Below are positions 21,387-33,876 of a stretch of 64,000 bases of DNA, in pieces. The notes beneath the pieces are model-generated. The model ran no database searches. It was not told the origin of the DNA and saw only the letters and a list, made by a program, of their open reading frames with translations. The position numbers and the translations under genes are program-made. Position 1 is the first letter of the stretch. Each line of letters opens with the position of its first letter. Source of the stretch: Salvia splendens (taxonomy: Eukaryota > Streptophyta > Magnoliopsida > Lamiales > Lamiaceae); assembly GCF_004379255.2 (NCBI RefSeq), contig NC_056049.1, positions 9,796,001-9,860,000 on the forward strand, in the 5' to 3' direction.

Positions 21387-22394
21387 CTCTTGGAGAATAA
21401 AATATGTTAATTAATTAAGTCCATAGCAGACATTAATTAATTAATGGATGTTCTATCTTAAGCGCGGGAAATGAATTAAACAAATAAAAGGAAACCCGGA
21501 ATACTTGTAATTTCGGATTTGGAAAGGCAGTGCAATATTACTTCTGTAGTGGCTGCTTGTAATATTCCAATATAAGCTTATATTAAATTGTGGGTTCAAT
21601 TTAATTAGTAAAAAGCTAATTGGGTGAGGTCATGTCAAAATTCTTCCTTAGATCCCTGACTGGGCCCAATATGTGACTTAATATAAATAGGAGAATAAAG
21701 GAGACAGAAAAAAAAAATTATTGCTAGAATTTTCATCCCCCTCTAGAAAGAGAGAGAATTCAAAAATTGGTCCCTCCGTGAGCTGAGTTCTGTCTTCGTT
21801 ATTCGAGTCCTAGTATTCTGGTGAGATTTGCCCACACAAATATCAGTATACAGTCTGAGACACCAGTCAGAAGATCAGAGGTCGAGTACTGAAGATCTTC
21901 ACGTGGAGACGGAACAAGCCATCATCGATTCTTGATTGAATCAACGAGGTAAATTGGATAATTCCGTAGTGGGCATGTTTTAGGGATTTTATATGCTAAA
22001 GCATGTTTTAATTCAAGTTATGAGCATGATACATGTGATATTTACGCGAATAGAATTTGTCTAAATAATATGCTAAATAGATCAATTTTTTGTGATCGGA
22101 CCTCATGCATGCTTCCGCTGCCAACCCCTTTAGGGTCAACTGACTGTTGATGATGACAGGCTTCGTTTCTTCCTCCCCCAGGTAGACGTACTTTAAATGC
22201 GCTGGAAGGGGCTTTAATTCCTTCGCGGGCTTTGGCTTCTCAGCAGGCAACGAATTTTCCTCTGCTTCCTTTCTCAGCTGTGCGCCTTGATCAAGCCGCT
22301 TCTCTAGTAGATACTTGAGCCTTCCCGCTTGACCTAGCTGGTCGCGGGCGCTCGCAAAAATCCATCATCGCTTTCGTGATGGCTTGATCATCCA
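21387..22394. repeat. 1008-bp tandem duplication, unit 2
   Basis: This is a copy of 20379-21386 with about ten differences by eye (around 1 %). The duplication is therefore younger than the C1 insertion. It creates an LTR-like fragment with no element behind it, which could be mistaken for a solo LTR. Confidence 0.93.
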
Positions 22395-23200
22395 TTTATC
22401 CAACTTTCATGGTTTCGTGCCAATCTGTAACTTCTCTGTCGACTTCTTCGTCAACAGCGGAGTCAGTGAACTGTCTCTGCAAGAATTCCTCCTCTAGGTA
22501 CTCCTGCACTAATGGCTCAGTCACGACTACTGAGTACACATTTTCGCTATCAGCTGGTCTCTTCATAGCTTCATCAATATTGAACGTGAACTGCTCTCCA
22601 TTGAAATCCAAGCTTATCGCCCCATTACGGACGTCTATTATAGTGCTGGCCGTAGACAGGAACGGCCTTCCCAGCAGGACTCCACTTGACTCCCTTGCGG
22701 CCGGCTCTGTCATCTTGATTAAGAAAAAATCAGCTGGGTACAGAGAGTTATTCACCTTCACGATCACGTCTTCCAGAATTCCTCTGGTTGAATACACGAT
22801 CTGTCGGCCAACTGTATCATTATATCAGTATCGACGAGCTTGGCCTCTCCCAGCTTCTTATAAATGGAGTACGACAGAACATTGATAGACGCCCCAAGTT
22901 GCACATCGCGTGCTCCACTTGAATATCTCCGATTGAAATCAGGAGCGTGAACATTCCCGGATCAGTCTTCTTTGAGGGGAGATCACTCCGCTGGATCACT
23001 GCGGATACATTCTCATCTGCAATCATTCTGCCCTCCTCATTGACCTTCCCTGCCAGGTAGTCCTTGATGAATTTGCTAATCGGGGGCATCTTCAATGCCG
23101 TCAAGAGTGGTACCTTTAATTCCACATCTTTGAACATACTAGCCACGTCGATCGTGGCGTTTCTCTTCCTTGTCACCATTCCTCTGTATGGATATGGCTT
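22133..23200 (-). pseudogene. A2 pol, protease and linker
   Basis: Read leftwards, the frame at 23179-22820 holds the protease region with VATRKRNATIDVASMF-like N-terminal sequence, KFIKDYLAGKV and SDLPSKKTDPGMFTL. The active-site region reads HAMCNLG where the other Athila copies have HAMCDLG, so the catalytic Asp is changed to Asn by one G-to-A transition. A frameshift follows directly. The frame 22797-22396 continues with VYPADF-like sequence, [20 protein letters not shown] and DFNGEQFTFNIDEAMKRP. The protein is inactive. Confidence 0.85.
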
Positions 23201-23212
23201 AACTTTCTCAGC

Positions 23213-24446
23213 TTATGCTTCTTGATTTTCTCCTGAGGATCTACCTCCCACTTTTGCTTTGCCTTTTTCGCTCTCTTTCGCTTGATCCGCTCCACTGGAC
23301 TCTCCTTCTCCTTGGTGGCTTGGCCCAGGTATAGATGCTGGAGACATCACTGGTGGGCTGGGGCTCTGGTACACCTTCCCTGACCTTAGGGAGACTTCGC
23401 TAATGTTCTCATGACTAGGTGGCTGCACAGTGGCATGGATCTTTCCTTCGTTGCCTCTCAGCTCTCCCAGCGACATCACAACTTGAGACAGTTGCTTCGT
23501 AAGCATATCCAACGCTGTACTTTGCACCTTCTGAGCTTCCTGAATTTCATGCATCACATCACTGGGAAGGTGCGGAACTATCGTATCTCCTTGACCTTTG
23601 TTGGGGTGCCGATTATATCTTTGATTTGAGGGGCCCCCCCACCGTGGTTGGGCTGTGGGTAGTCGGATTGCCCAGAGTGCTCTTGCTGGTGCTGTGGCTG
23701 GTTGTGTTGTTGGTTCCCTGGGTGCTGTTGGCTGCCTCTTTGATGTGGCGGGACATAACTCTCCATCTGGTTGTTCGGTTGCCTTCCTTGGTTGCTTGAC
23801 TGGGGGCCTTGATGTCTGTACCCCCAATTTCCTTCATTCTATCTACTTGAACTGTCCTCCACTGGACCAGTTCCCTTGAGGTCCACTTGACCAACTCGCT
23901 TGACCTCCCTGCATTCGGTTCCCTCCGTTGTTTGATCTTTCTTGGTTTCGAGCAGGCCAATTGGGCTGGCCTTCAGAGGGTTGTATTGCTGTGTCGATGG
24001 TTGAGGTGGATGGATTTGATTATGATCATTCCACCTAAAATTGGGGTGGTCTCTCCACGGGGCGTCCCTTTGCTTCCCCTGGATCCAGTTGCCAGTTGCG
24101 TTCCAGTGGCCTACGGCATTCACTTGGGGTTGCGGCTCCACCTCAGGGGGAAACTCACAATAATAGTAGTGGTGCTCCCCTGGCGGTGGCGGTGGCGGCA
24201 CATATTTCTTATCCTTCGGTGCAGGCAGTGGAGGTGCCCTGGACTTCTCTACTGCCTCCAGCAGCTTCTTCTCCATTTGCTCGAACCGAGCCTCCAACTT
24301 CTCATCACTGTGCGCCTCTGCTGCGTGTGCTGCAACTCTTCTGTACTGGCCACGGGATGTCTCATACGATCACTTGGTTTCGATTAGCCTCTCCAGGATA
24401 CTCTTTGCTTGGCTGAATGGGGTTTTCGAGAAATCCCCTTAAGCTG
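23213..24446 (-). pseudogene. A2 gag, central and C-terminal part
   Basis: Read leftwards from the A3 insertion. The segment includes EARFEQMEKKLLEAVEKS, a proline run, and the Athila gag signature NATGNWIQGKQRDAPWRDHP, which A4 shares. A Gln/Asn/His-rich tail with YVPPHQRG follows, then LTKQLSQVVMSLGELRGNEG and SEVSLRSGKVYQ at the gag-pol border. Several frames are used, and stops occur near 24441 and 24370. There is no CCHC knuckle. Gag and pol are not separated by a stop at the position where A4 has UAG. The upstream part of this gag lies at 32068-32421. Confidence 0.85.
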
Positions 24447-25919
24447 TGATAAGGCTAATTTCATGCATCGGTAATAGGGTTAAGTTCATGCATTTACGGG
24501 GTCTAATGCATCTTTTTAAGTCAGGTGTGTAGTAGATATCGCCAGGTCAAGGAAGAAAGAAAGACAATTGCCTGGCGAAGGAAATTTGGCGATAAAGTGA
24601 GCATTATGAAGGAAAATAGCCAGACGGAGGAGGTCGCTAAGCCGAAGGGCAAAACAAAAATTTCGAGTGAAGGCTTCTAGAAGATCACCTCCGCACCTAT
24701 ATAAGAGAGAGCATGCAATTCACAAAGGGAGGAGGATTTTTATTGGGCTCTCAGCTCACTCGCACACACTTCTACACACTTGGGGTTTTCGGAATTAGAG
24801 AGGGGTTCGGGTTTCACTTTCGGTTAGCTGTTGTGTTTACCGTCCTTACGAATGGCGAAGAAACAATTTACGGCTTTCATTTTAAGTTTTCTGCTAGAAA
24901 TTCCACCGAGTCTTCGCGGATTGAAGCTCGGCTTTTGTTAACTGTCGAAACTCGTTTAGCTATCTATGCAATTTCTATTTTCTGTCATGCTGATGTTGAT
25001 TTCAATTTTTGATTATGTTTGATTTTGAGTTTGTGGTTATTTACTTGAATGGATGCTTTTCGCACTTGATGTGTTGAATTAGAGTTGAATCGTGGTTGGA
25101 TTGTCATTGATCGGAGTGGATCTGTTGTAGCGGATTTAATGGAGTTGTTTTCAGTTGCAGTTTAGTTCGGATTGCTTGGATCCGGAGTGGATTAAGCGTT
25201 CGACGTGTGGAACTGGAGCTGAGTTGGTTGATTGTGTATGAATTTGATGTTTCATTTCTGTGTTCTGCTTACTTCGTCTAGTAGAAGTAGATCTGTTGGT
25301 TTCCGATTAATCGTTAGTTTCCGACGTCCGAATTTGTATGTTTTATTTGAATCTGGATTATTACTCTTTTTTCTCCATGTTCGTGTTTGAATCAGGTAAC
25401 GAGATGCAGGTCGTGGTTTGTTAAATGCAGAGTTAGTTAGTTGCAACTTTTCGTTCGTACTTTACCGTTTCTAGAAATGGTCTCCACTGCATGTTTGCTC
25501 TCTGTTTCGTTAGATTAGGAAATCGTTTACTAGGTCGAGGAAGTTTGTTTGAGGTATTAGAGTTAAGATGATGTTCCATGTTTACATGATGTTTTCAATT
25601 TCCTAGGTCTAGTGTCAGTTTTCATTCCCCAACCTAGTTATAATTTCTCAACCCAAAATTGCGTGGCAGCAGCCAACCTCTTTTCCAGAGTCTTTTAAAT
25701 GCCTTCTTACGCATCCATCTTCCTGGAATCGATCCCTGCTTCCCTGTACTAATTCATAGTATCGCGGGTTGAGGGTTTTGAACACGGAGTTAGTGTGTCC
25801 GATGACCGAGACTTCAAAGATCCTCTTAGTTCCTAGACCTTGTGATCTAGCGGATTCTCTGGGTTTGCGAAGCTTGACCTAGCACAAAAGCACACTCTAA
25901 TCATTCCGACCAAGTTTCA
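24447..25919 (+). repeat. A3 5' LTR
   Basis: The 1473-bp LTR starts TGATAAGGCTAATTTCATGC and ends ACCAAGTTTCA. A TATA box CTATATAAG lies at 24697-24705, with a heat-shock-like TTCTAGAA at 24675-24682 just upstream. The U5 motif GGAATCGATCC and hairpin lie at about 25725-25775. Confidence 0.95.
24697..24705 (+). promoter_or_regulatory. A3 5' LTR TATA box
   Basis: CTATATAAG is a strong plant TATA match. The same box is at 30845-30853 in the 3' LTR. Each is preceded 15 bp upstream by the HSE-like TTCTAGAA. Confidence 0.75.
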
Positions 25920-25921
25920 AA

Positions 25922-25939
25922 TGGCGCCGTTGCCGGGGA
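25922..25939 (+). other. A3 primer-binding site (tRNA-Asp)
   Basis: TGGCGCCGTTGCCGGGGA lies two bases after the LTR. It is complementary to the 3' end of plant tRNA-Asp including CCA. A4 has the identical site on the minus strand. Confidence 0.93.
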
Positions 25940-26023
25940 TGGATGGCGTAGTTTGTGATTGTGTTTAGAGATTTTGGCATACATATTTTTGATTTATTTT
26001 CTTTTTCTCTTTATTTTCAGTTT

Positions 26024-27660
26024 ATGAGCAGAGGCTCACGGTTTGGACATTAGGGTAACTCATCTGGGTGGAGGAACGATCAGTTTACTTGGCAGGTTAG
26101 AGAGACAACATCTACAGTCACCACCAGATCGGGATTATCTACGGGAGATCCATTTCCGTTTGGTTCAGAAAGTGACGAGGATTGGAGTTCGTCAGGAAGA
26201 GAGGATCCAAGTCATCTTCAGAAACAGATACAGAGGATGCGGGGATCAGAGACATGGCACGCGTAGTCGATCCAAATCCGGAGATCGGTTCACTCACTGC
26301 CCATCTAGATGGTGAGCCAGCCCAGGATATAGTTATGAATCCGCGTCAGAGGGCCATCATATTAAAACAAACGTGTTAGGCATTCTACCGACGTTCTCTG
26401 GGCGTAGGAACCAGTGTCCATACGAGTTTCTAAATGAGTTTAGCAAGCTGTGCAGTATTAAGAAAAGGAGAGGCTACGTGAGGAGGATTATCGCCTACGT
26501 GAAATTCCATTTGCCCTGAAGGGAGAGGCTAACACATGGCTACTGAGGCTATCTCCGGATTCCATCCGTACAAGGAGAGATTTCAAGTTGGAGTTTCAGG
26601 ATTACTTTTTTCCCTTCAAACAAGACAAACGCTCTTAAGAAGAAAATCGTGGAATGTAAGCAGGAATAAGATGAATCTCTGAGTCAATATTGGTCGCGAT
26701 TCAAAGGATTGTTAGATGCTTGCCCGAATCATAGAATGACCGAGGATGAGATTTACTACCTGTTTTATGAGGGAGCGAACCCTGAATCAAAGGATCTGAT
26801 GAATTCCTCGAGTGGATGAAATTTTACGAAGAAAAAAGGAAGTGAAGCGAGAGATCTTGGGAAAGTTGATAGAGGCGAAAAAGGCATACGACAGCCCGAG
26901 GAATATTATGATGAGAGGGTCAACAAATGCGCTGAGGGAGCAAGATGACGAAAGAGTCGAGGCGAGAATAGATAGGCTTGAGAAAGCACTTTTGAATGCA
27001 ATCGAGAAGACTAATCCACCAGCCTCATAAGAGAAAGAGAAGCCTACAGGTCCAGGAGAAGTTCCACCCCAGCAATACTATGGCTCTCAAGAAGGAGATT
27101 ACCAGGCCTAGGTTAATTCGATGGGGAGTTGGAATCCAGATGGGAGTTGGAATTAAGGGAGACAGAGGGATGCACCATGGAGAAACCATCCCAATTTTAG
27201 ATGGTCTGACAATGACCCGACCCAGCCAACTCCACAACAGAACACCCAGTTTATACAACAACCAGAGATGCAGACTAACTGGTCTGAGAGAAATCAGGAG
27301 GGGCAGAACAACTGGAACGACCGTAACCAGGGCGATCATTCTAATTGGGGGAACAGGAATCAAAATCACCAGGGGAGCTCTTATGTACCGCCACACCAAC
27401 GGAATTACCCTGGAAATTATCAGAACTTCCAACCTTCTTACCATGGGAATCAAGGGCCAGGAAATCAGTACAACAACAGTTCAGGAGGTCAGAGAAACTT
27501 TCACTAGAACCAAGGGAGTGGACCGAACCAGGGTTCAGGACCAAATCCCGGCCAACCCAATTCTAAACCTCCAAGGAATCTTGATGATATGGTGCATGAT
27601 CTAGTCAGTTCTCAATAGCAAATGCAGAACAACCTGCAATCCAATAATGACGTGGTGCAT
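26024..27660 (+). pseudogene. A3 gag, broken
   Basis: The ATG at 26024 begins MSRGSRFGH and meets a TAG at the tenth codon. Downstream blocks in several frames match the A4 gag: TTRSG, the core around 26470-26800 (FALKGEANTWLLRL, then ACPNHRM), MDEILRRKKEVKR, and a Gln/Asn-rich region with SSYVPPHQRNYPG (27370-27410). Stops and small indels occur throughout. The gag-pol border near 27655 reads through without a stop, unlike A4. Capsid function is lost. Confidence 0.88.
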
Positions 27661-30600
27661 AAGCTTCAAGACGCTCAGTTGGAGCAGAAGGCAGCAATGG
27701 CAAAGCAAATGTCCCAGATCGCAACCTCCTTGAGCGAGATGCGAGGGAACGAAGGAAAGATTCCTACCTCAGTAAGGACACCAGACAGAGCTAACATCAG
27801 TGAAATCACTTTAAGTTCCGGGCATGGCTATGAAGGTCCAGTCATGAGGAAGAATGAAGAGACACCGCCCGCGGAAGGCAAAGAAGGGAAGAACTCAGCT
27901 CCCGAACTTGGAAACTCAAAGGGGGGCAGTGCCGTAAGAAGAGATGACCTTCAGGAAGGTGATCTAGAGAAACCGCTACCTAGTGAAGCTGAACCATTTT
28001 TCCTAGACCCAGAGCCAGAAGCAGAGAATGAATTAACAGAAGAGGAAACCGGCGAGCTTCCAGTTGGAGGATCTACAAGTGCAGGGAAACAATTGAAACC
28101 ATTTCCACACTGAGGAAAGGCTAAGAAGAAGAAGGATGAACCGGTGGACTTCATGGATATCTTTGGAAAGTTGGAGATCAACTTACCGTTCTTACAGGCT
28201 TTGAAACTGCCGGTCTTTAGCAAATTCATCAAAGAATTCATAGCTGGGAAGACAAGACCCAGTGGGAAAATCCTGATTGGCGAGATCGTGTCAACAGTGA
28301 TTCAGAAACGCGGGATACCTTCAAAACGCACCGATCCAGGTATGTTCACCTTACCCATTTCCATTGGTGATGTCAAAATTGAGCATGCTATGTGTGATTT
28401 AGGGGCGTCGATAAATGTTTTACCGCTTTCCATATATAAGAAGTTGGTAGGAGTAGGAATGGTGGATACGAAGGTAGTAATTCAATTGGCGGATAGGTCG
28501 TGTATTTGTCGAGAGGGAGTTTTGGAAAATGTTATAGTCAAGGTCCATGATTTTCTGTATCCGACTGATTTCCATGTTATTAAAATTAGTGATAATGAAT
28601 ATGCTAAGTCTAGCGGCGTGCTCATAGGAAGACCTTTTCTGCGTACCGCCAAGACCATTATCGATGTTTTCGATGGAACAATATGCCTGGACTATAATGG
28701 GGAGAAATATACATTTAGCATAGATGAAGCAATGAAGAAACCATTAGATGTAGAGAATTTGCATGCTATCGATGTTTTTAACCCCCTGGTCCAGGAATAT
28801 CTTGAGACCGAGTCGATGCAGGAACAAATTGATAATTCAGAGTTAAGTCACTCCATTGACAGAGAGGTAGCTGGTTGGTGTGAGGCAATGCACACAAAGG
28901 AATTATCGGATGAACAGCTAGCCGAAGCTATTTCGGAGTTTTGTAAAAATCCAGAGTCAGCTAGGTCAAGGGGATCAGTCCATGTGGCTAGCGTGGAAAA
29001 TTCTTCTGGGTCTGCTAAGGGACTGATAACAGATGCGACAGAAAAAAATCCTTTGCCCCAGGAAACAAGTACCCCAAGAAGGAACTGAAAACGCTCCCAC
29101 CAGGCCTCAAGTATGCCTATCTGGAAGAAAATGAGACCTTCCCAGTAATAGTCAACAACAATTTGACCGAGGAACATGAAAGGGCACTGCTGGAGGTAAT
29201 CAGAAGGAACAAGAAGGCAATAGGATGGACTCTCTTAGACCTAGTATGAATCAGTCCAGATCTTTGCATGCATCACATCAGGTTGGAAGAAGGAGCTAAG
29301 GCCTATTGAGATCTGCAACGTAAGCTAAATCCAAATATGAGGGAGGAAGTTCTGAAGGAAATTTTGAAGCTGCTTTCCCTAGGCATCATTTACTCCATAC
29401 TAGACAGTGAATGGGTTAGTCCGGTTCACATGGTGCCTATAAAGTCCGGAATTCAGGTAGTCAAGAATGACAAGAATGAATTAGTGCCCACTCGACTTGT
29501 TACTAGGTGGAGGATGTGCATCGATTACAGGAAGCTGAATGAAGCAACCAAGAAGGATCATTTCCCCTACCTTTCATTGATCAGATGCTAGAGAGGCTGG
29601 TTGGAAAGATATATTTTTGCTTCCTTGACGGATACAATGGATACTTCGAAATCTATGTAGATCCCGAAGACCAAGAGAAGACTACGTTTACGTGCCCCTT
29701 TGGCACGTATGCTTATAGAAGGATGCCGTTTGGGCTGTGCAATGCGCCAGACACTTTTCAACGCTGCATGATGAGTATCTTCTCAGATCTCCTAGAGGAT
29801 TGTATCGAAATTTTCATGGATGACTTCACCGTATATGGGAACTCTTTCGATTCCTGTTTAGCTAGCCTGGACGTAGTATTGAGGAGATGCCAGGAAAAGA
29901 ATTTGGTCCTTAACTTCGAAAAGTGTCACTTCATGGTACCCGAAGGAATCATCTTGGGGCATGTAGTCTGGGAGAAGGGCATACAGGTGGACCCAACAAA
30001 GGTCGATGTGACTTCGAAATTGCCTTACCCTACGAATCAGAAAGAAGTCAGGGGATTCTTAGGGCATGCAGGTTTTTATAGAAGATTCATAAAGGACTTC
30101 GCGAAGATTGCTCAACCGCTCACCCATCTGTTGCATAATGATGTTGATTTCATCTTCGACGAAGAGTGTAAGAAGGCTTTTCAATTATTGAAAGATAAAT
30201 TAGTATCTGCCCCTATCATCAGGGCACCCGACTGGAGTCTGCCGTTCGAAATAATGTGTGATGCAAGTGACTTCGTCGTGGGGGCGGTACTAGGTCAAAG
30301 GATTGATGGAAAAAGTTATGTGATCTTCTATGCCTCGAAGACACTCAACCAGGCCCAGAAAAACTATGACACCACAGAAAAGGAAATGTTAGCAGTCGTG
30401 TATTCATTCGAGAAATTCCGACCATACTTACTGGGGTCGAGAGTGATAGTTTTTACCGACCACGCGGCTATCAAATACTTACTGGCGAAAAAGGAATCAA
30501 AGCCAAGGTTAAAGTGGCTGACCATCTGAGTCGGATCTTCCAGGGAGAAACTGAGGAAGCTATACCAGACGCCTTTCCAGAGGAACATCTGTACTACATA

Positions 30601-30674
30601 GGAGGATCTCCTAGACCTATCAGTTGGGAGACAATAATGGTGATAACAAGTCCAGGAGATGCTGAAAAAGGGAA
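27661..30674 (+). pseudogene. A3 pol, truncated after RNase H
   Basis: Blocks in order are a gag-pol border segment (27661-28113), protease with [17 protein letters not shown] (28380-28430, catalytic DLGAS intact), RT starting near 29340 with [22 protein letters not shown] and [12 protein letters not shown] (29810-29840), and RNase H with [14 protein letters not shown] and [10 protein letters not shown] (30255-30480). Lesions include a TGA at 28111, frame breaks at 29086-29337 and near 29575, and a deletion of about 25 codons near 30510. At 30674 the frame runs straight into the 3' LTR, so integrase is absent. Confidence 0.92.
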
Positions 30675-32067
30675 GTGTAGTAGATATCGCCAGGTCAAGG
30701 AAGAAAGGAAGACAATTGTCTGGCGAAGGAAATTTGGTGATAAAGTGAGCATTATGAAGGAAAATAGCCAGACGGAGGAGGTCGCTAAGCCGAAGGGCAA
30801 AACAGAAATTTCGAGTGAAGGCTTCTAGAAGATCGCCTACGCACCTATATAAGAGAGAGCATGCAATTCACAAAGGGAGGAGGATTTTAAATTTTTTTTT
30901 GGGCTCTCAGCTCACTCGCACACACTTCTACACACTTGGGGTTTTCGGAATTGGAGAAGGGTTCGGGTTTCACTTTCGTTAGCTGTTGTGTACCACCGTC
31001 ATTACGAAGGGCGAAGAAATAATTTACTGCTTTCATTTCAAGCTTTCTGCTGGAAATTCCACCGAGTCTTCGCGGATTGAAGCTCGACTTTTGTTGACTT
31101 TTGAAACTTGTTTAGGTATCTATGCAATTTCTATTTTCTGTTATGCTGATGTTGATTTCAAGTTTTGATTATGTTTGATTCTGAGTTTGTGGTTATTTAC
31201 TTGAATGGATGCTTTTCACACTTGATCTGTTGAATCGGAGTTGAATCGTGGTTGGATTGTCATTGATCGGAGTGGATCTGTTGTAGTGGAGTTAATGGAG
31301 TTGTTTTCGATTGCAGTTTGGTTCGGATTGCTTGGATCTGGAGTGGATTAAGCGGTCGACGTGTGGAACTGAAACTGAGTTGGTTGATTGTGTATGAATT
31401 TGATGTTTCATTTCTGTGTTATGTTTACTTCGTCTAGTAGAAGTAGATCTGTTGGTTTCCGATTAATCGTCAGTTTCCGACGTCCGAATTTGTATGTTCT
31501 ATTTGAATCTGGATTATTACTCAGTTTTCTCCATGTTCGTGTTTAAATCAGGTAACGAGATGCAGATTGTGGTTTGTTAAATGTAGAGTTAGTTAGTTGC
31601 AGCTTTTCATTCGTACTTTACCGTTTCTAGAAATGGTCCCCACTGCATGTTTGTTCTCTGTTTCGTTAGATTAGGAAATCGTTTACTAGGTCGAGGAAGT
31701 TTGTTTGAGGTATTAGAGTTAAGATGATGTTCCATTATTACATGATGTTTTCAATTTCCTAGGTATAGTTTCAGTTTTCATTCCCCGGCCTAGTTATAAT
31801 TTCTCAACCCAAAATTGCGTGGCAGCAGCCAACCTCTTTTCCAGAGTCTCTTAAATGCCTTCTTACGCATCCATCTTCATGGGATCGATCCCTGCTTCCC
31901 TTTACTAATTCATAGTATAGCGGGTTGAGGGTTTTGAACGCGGAGTTAGTGTGTCCGACGACCGAAACTTCGAAGGTCCTCTGAGTTCATAGACCTAGCG
32001 GATTCTCTGGGTTTGTGATGCTTGACCTAGCACAAAAGCACACTCTAATCATTCCGACCAAGTTTCA
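30675..32067 (+). repeat. A3 3' LTR lacking its first 80 bp
   Basis: From GTGTAGTAGATATCG onward this matches the 5' LTR position by position. The remaining length of 1393 bp equals 1473 minus 80. The missing U3 tip was lost with the integrase-ORF3 deletion. TTCTAGAA (30823-30830) and the TATA box (30845-30853) are retained. Confidence 0.93.
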
Positions 32068-32421
32068 AGCTGCTAGGTTGAGATCGTTCTTGCTATCCAC
32101 TGTGAGTCCGTCGTAGAAGGTTGAGTAGACCTCCCTCTCTCCCATCTTGTGGTTGGGGCATGCTTGGAGCAGCCCTTGGAATCTATCCCAGTACTGGCCG
32201 AGGGGTTCATCATACTCCTGTCTGGCCTCTATAATCTCCCGTTTAAGGGCACTCGTCTTCGACGCTGGGAAGAAGCGATCTAAGAATATTATACGGAACT
32301 CTGCCTAGGTCCTGATCGATCCTTCTGGCAACCTTGACAGCCAGACTCCCGCATCGCCCTTCAAGATGAAGGGAATAGCCTTGAGCCTGTAATCTGATGT
32401 GGATCCTGCTGGGGGGTTTGG
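32068..32421 (-). pseudogene. A2 gag, N-terminal core fragment
   Basis: On the minus strand this encodes the gag core, including FILKGDAGVWLSRLPEGSI, RFFPASKTSALKREIIEAR and ACPNHKMGEREVYSTFYDGL. These align well with the A4 gag (about residues 50-140). One in-frame TAG stands where a Trp codon is expected. The fragment is bounded on the left by A3, with the TSD AGCTG shared with 24442-24446, and on the right by the LTR of C2. Confidence 0.88.
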
Positions 32422-33876
32422 TGCCCCTTGCACAACGGAAATCATGCATTCACAAATAAATCATACATATGGATCTATTTGACCGATTATGGGATTAATT
32501 GATTCACATGTTAAACACTGAATTGCATACAAGAACGCACAAAAATCATGCTTAAGGAATTAAAATCCTAATTCATGATATTCTACGGTTTAGGATTACC
32601 GATCTGATTCTCCAAAGAATCGACGATTGCTTGCGCCTTCTCCACGTGATGATCTTTGTACTCAACCACGAATCTTCTAATCTGTATACCGAACTCAAAT
32701 AATAACCTTTGGGTGGGCAAAGCTTGTCAGAATCGAAAAGGACTTGATTAGAAAGGAGACAGAATATCAGTTTTGTCAAAAACCAATTTTTTCTTCCACT
32801 CCCAGAGGGGAGCACGAAAATTAACTCTTAATTATCATTGAATCTCCTTTCTAATCTCCTTTTATATAGAGTTATGATGGGCCAGATTAGGGATCCATGG
32901 AGGTTGGACTTGGGCCAAACCTGTTGAACTTTTACTAATTAAATTGATCCCCAATTTAATACAACTCCAATAGAATGTTATTATCATCCACTATAGTATA
33001 ATAATATTGACTGCCCGTCCAATCCCAAATTACGAGTAATCCGGGCTTTACCTCTTTAATTTATTATTTCTCGTGTTTAAGATATAAATATCCATTAATT
33101 AATTTAAGTCTGCTATTTGACTTTAATTAATTACTATCTTTTTCCAAGAGTTGTCTAGTTCAAAATCTTTATTTATTATTCTGGAAAAAATCCAACCGGC
33201 CAGGTTTCTGAATAATAAAACCTTTTCCGATCACCTCTTGAGGATATTATCAAAGTGGACTCACCCAACACACGATTCATTGCAATAACAACTCTAGCAC
33301 CTCTAGACATTGATCACCACTACCCAAGATACCAGGATTCTTGGATTGTGAAAAATCCGCACCATTTGATAAATCAAAGTAGTGCATAATCAATATCGTA
33401 TTCTCAATGTTATGTCAACAATGATTAAGAAATAACAATCACCAAGACCTCGTCCTTTCAGTAAATAGCAAGAAAGACTTATCTCAACTGTTAGATCCTT
33501 CAGTGCTATACCACACCAGTGTCGTTTATTTCCTAAGGTAAGGAAACATGCGGACTGACACTGCAACCTTTCACGATAGGTAGCCAAAGCCTATCTAGGT
33601 TGTGAAATTCTATTTCTCTTCTACAAAGGACCGACTGCGTCACCTTCTGTGAACGTCGTTCACGACCAGTCTACTATGTAGAAGAATTAGACTTATTTGC
33701 TTCTTATACATTTAAATGTTTGAGATACATCTTATAAATGCACAAGCAAACATCAATGCAATAAAATTAATTCTTCTCACCTTGAGTTAAAAGTGGATTG
33801 TAGAGTTTATTGTATACAAGCAATTCTATCCGTGCAACTTGCTCGAAATATGCTTTTCAATATACCAATCCTAATA
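32422..33876 (-). repeat. C2 3' LTR
   Basis: The LTR is about 1455 bp, nearly the same as C1. In sense orientation it starts TATTAGGATTGG after the purine tract, where C1 has TGTTAG, and ends before A2 gag at 32421. Blocks around 33060-33180 match the C1 LTR in reverse orientation. The outer border is estimated because the partner LTR is not visible. Confidence 0.75.

Larger units (their letters stand above)
24447..32067 (+). mobile_element. Athila element A3, deletion derivative
   Basis: A3 is a 7.6-kb plus-strand Athila flanked by the perfect TSD AGCTG (24442-24446 and 32068-32072) in A2 gag. It keeps the 5' LTR, tRNA-Asp primer-binding site, gag, protease, RT and RNase H. One deletion removes integrase, the whole ORF3, the 3' non-coding region and the first 80 bp of the 3' LTR. 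LTR divergence is about 3 % by eye. It cannot move without help and lacks the 3' priming site. Confidence 0.95.
4108..32421 (-). mobile_element. Athila element A2 (Ty3/gypsy), split by three insertions
   Basis: A2 is read on the minus strand. It runs from a gag N-terminal part at the right (32068-32421) through gag, protease, RT, RNase H, integrase and a third ORF to a 3' LTR at the left (about 4108-5277). It is cut by copia C1 (12824-21124), Athila A3 (24447-32067) and copia C2 (from 32422). Target-site duplications of C1 and A3 lie in A2 coding sequence, which proves the order. Its 5' LTR is beyond the window. The lineage call rests on the RT ([12 protein letters not shown]), the LTR-adjacent CTCACACTT motif and the pol-ORF3 arrangement, all matching A4. 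Confidence 0.85.

Noticed and set aside
21391..22132. A solo copia LTR
   Set aside because: The fragment lacks an LTR start and is explained fully by the tandem duplication.
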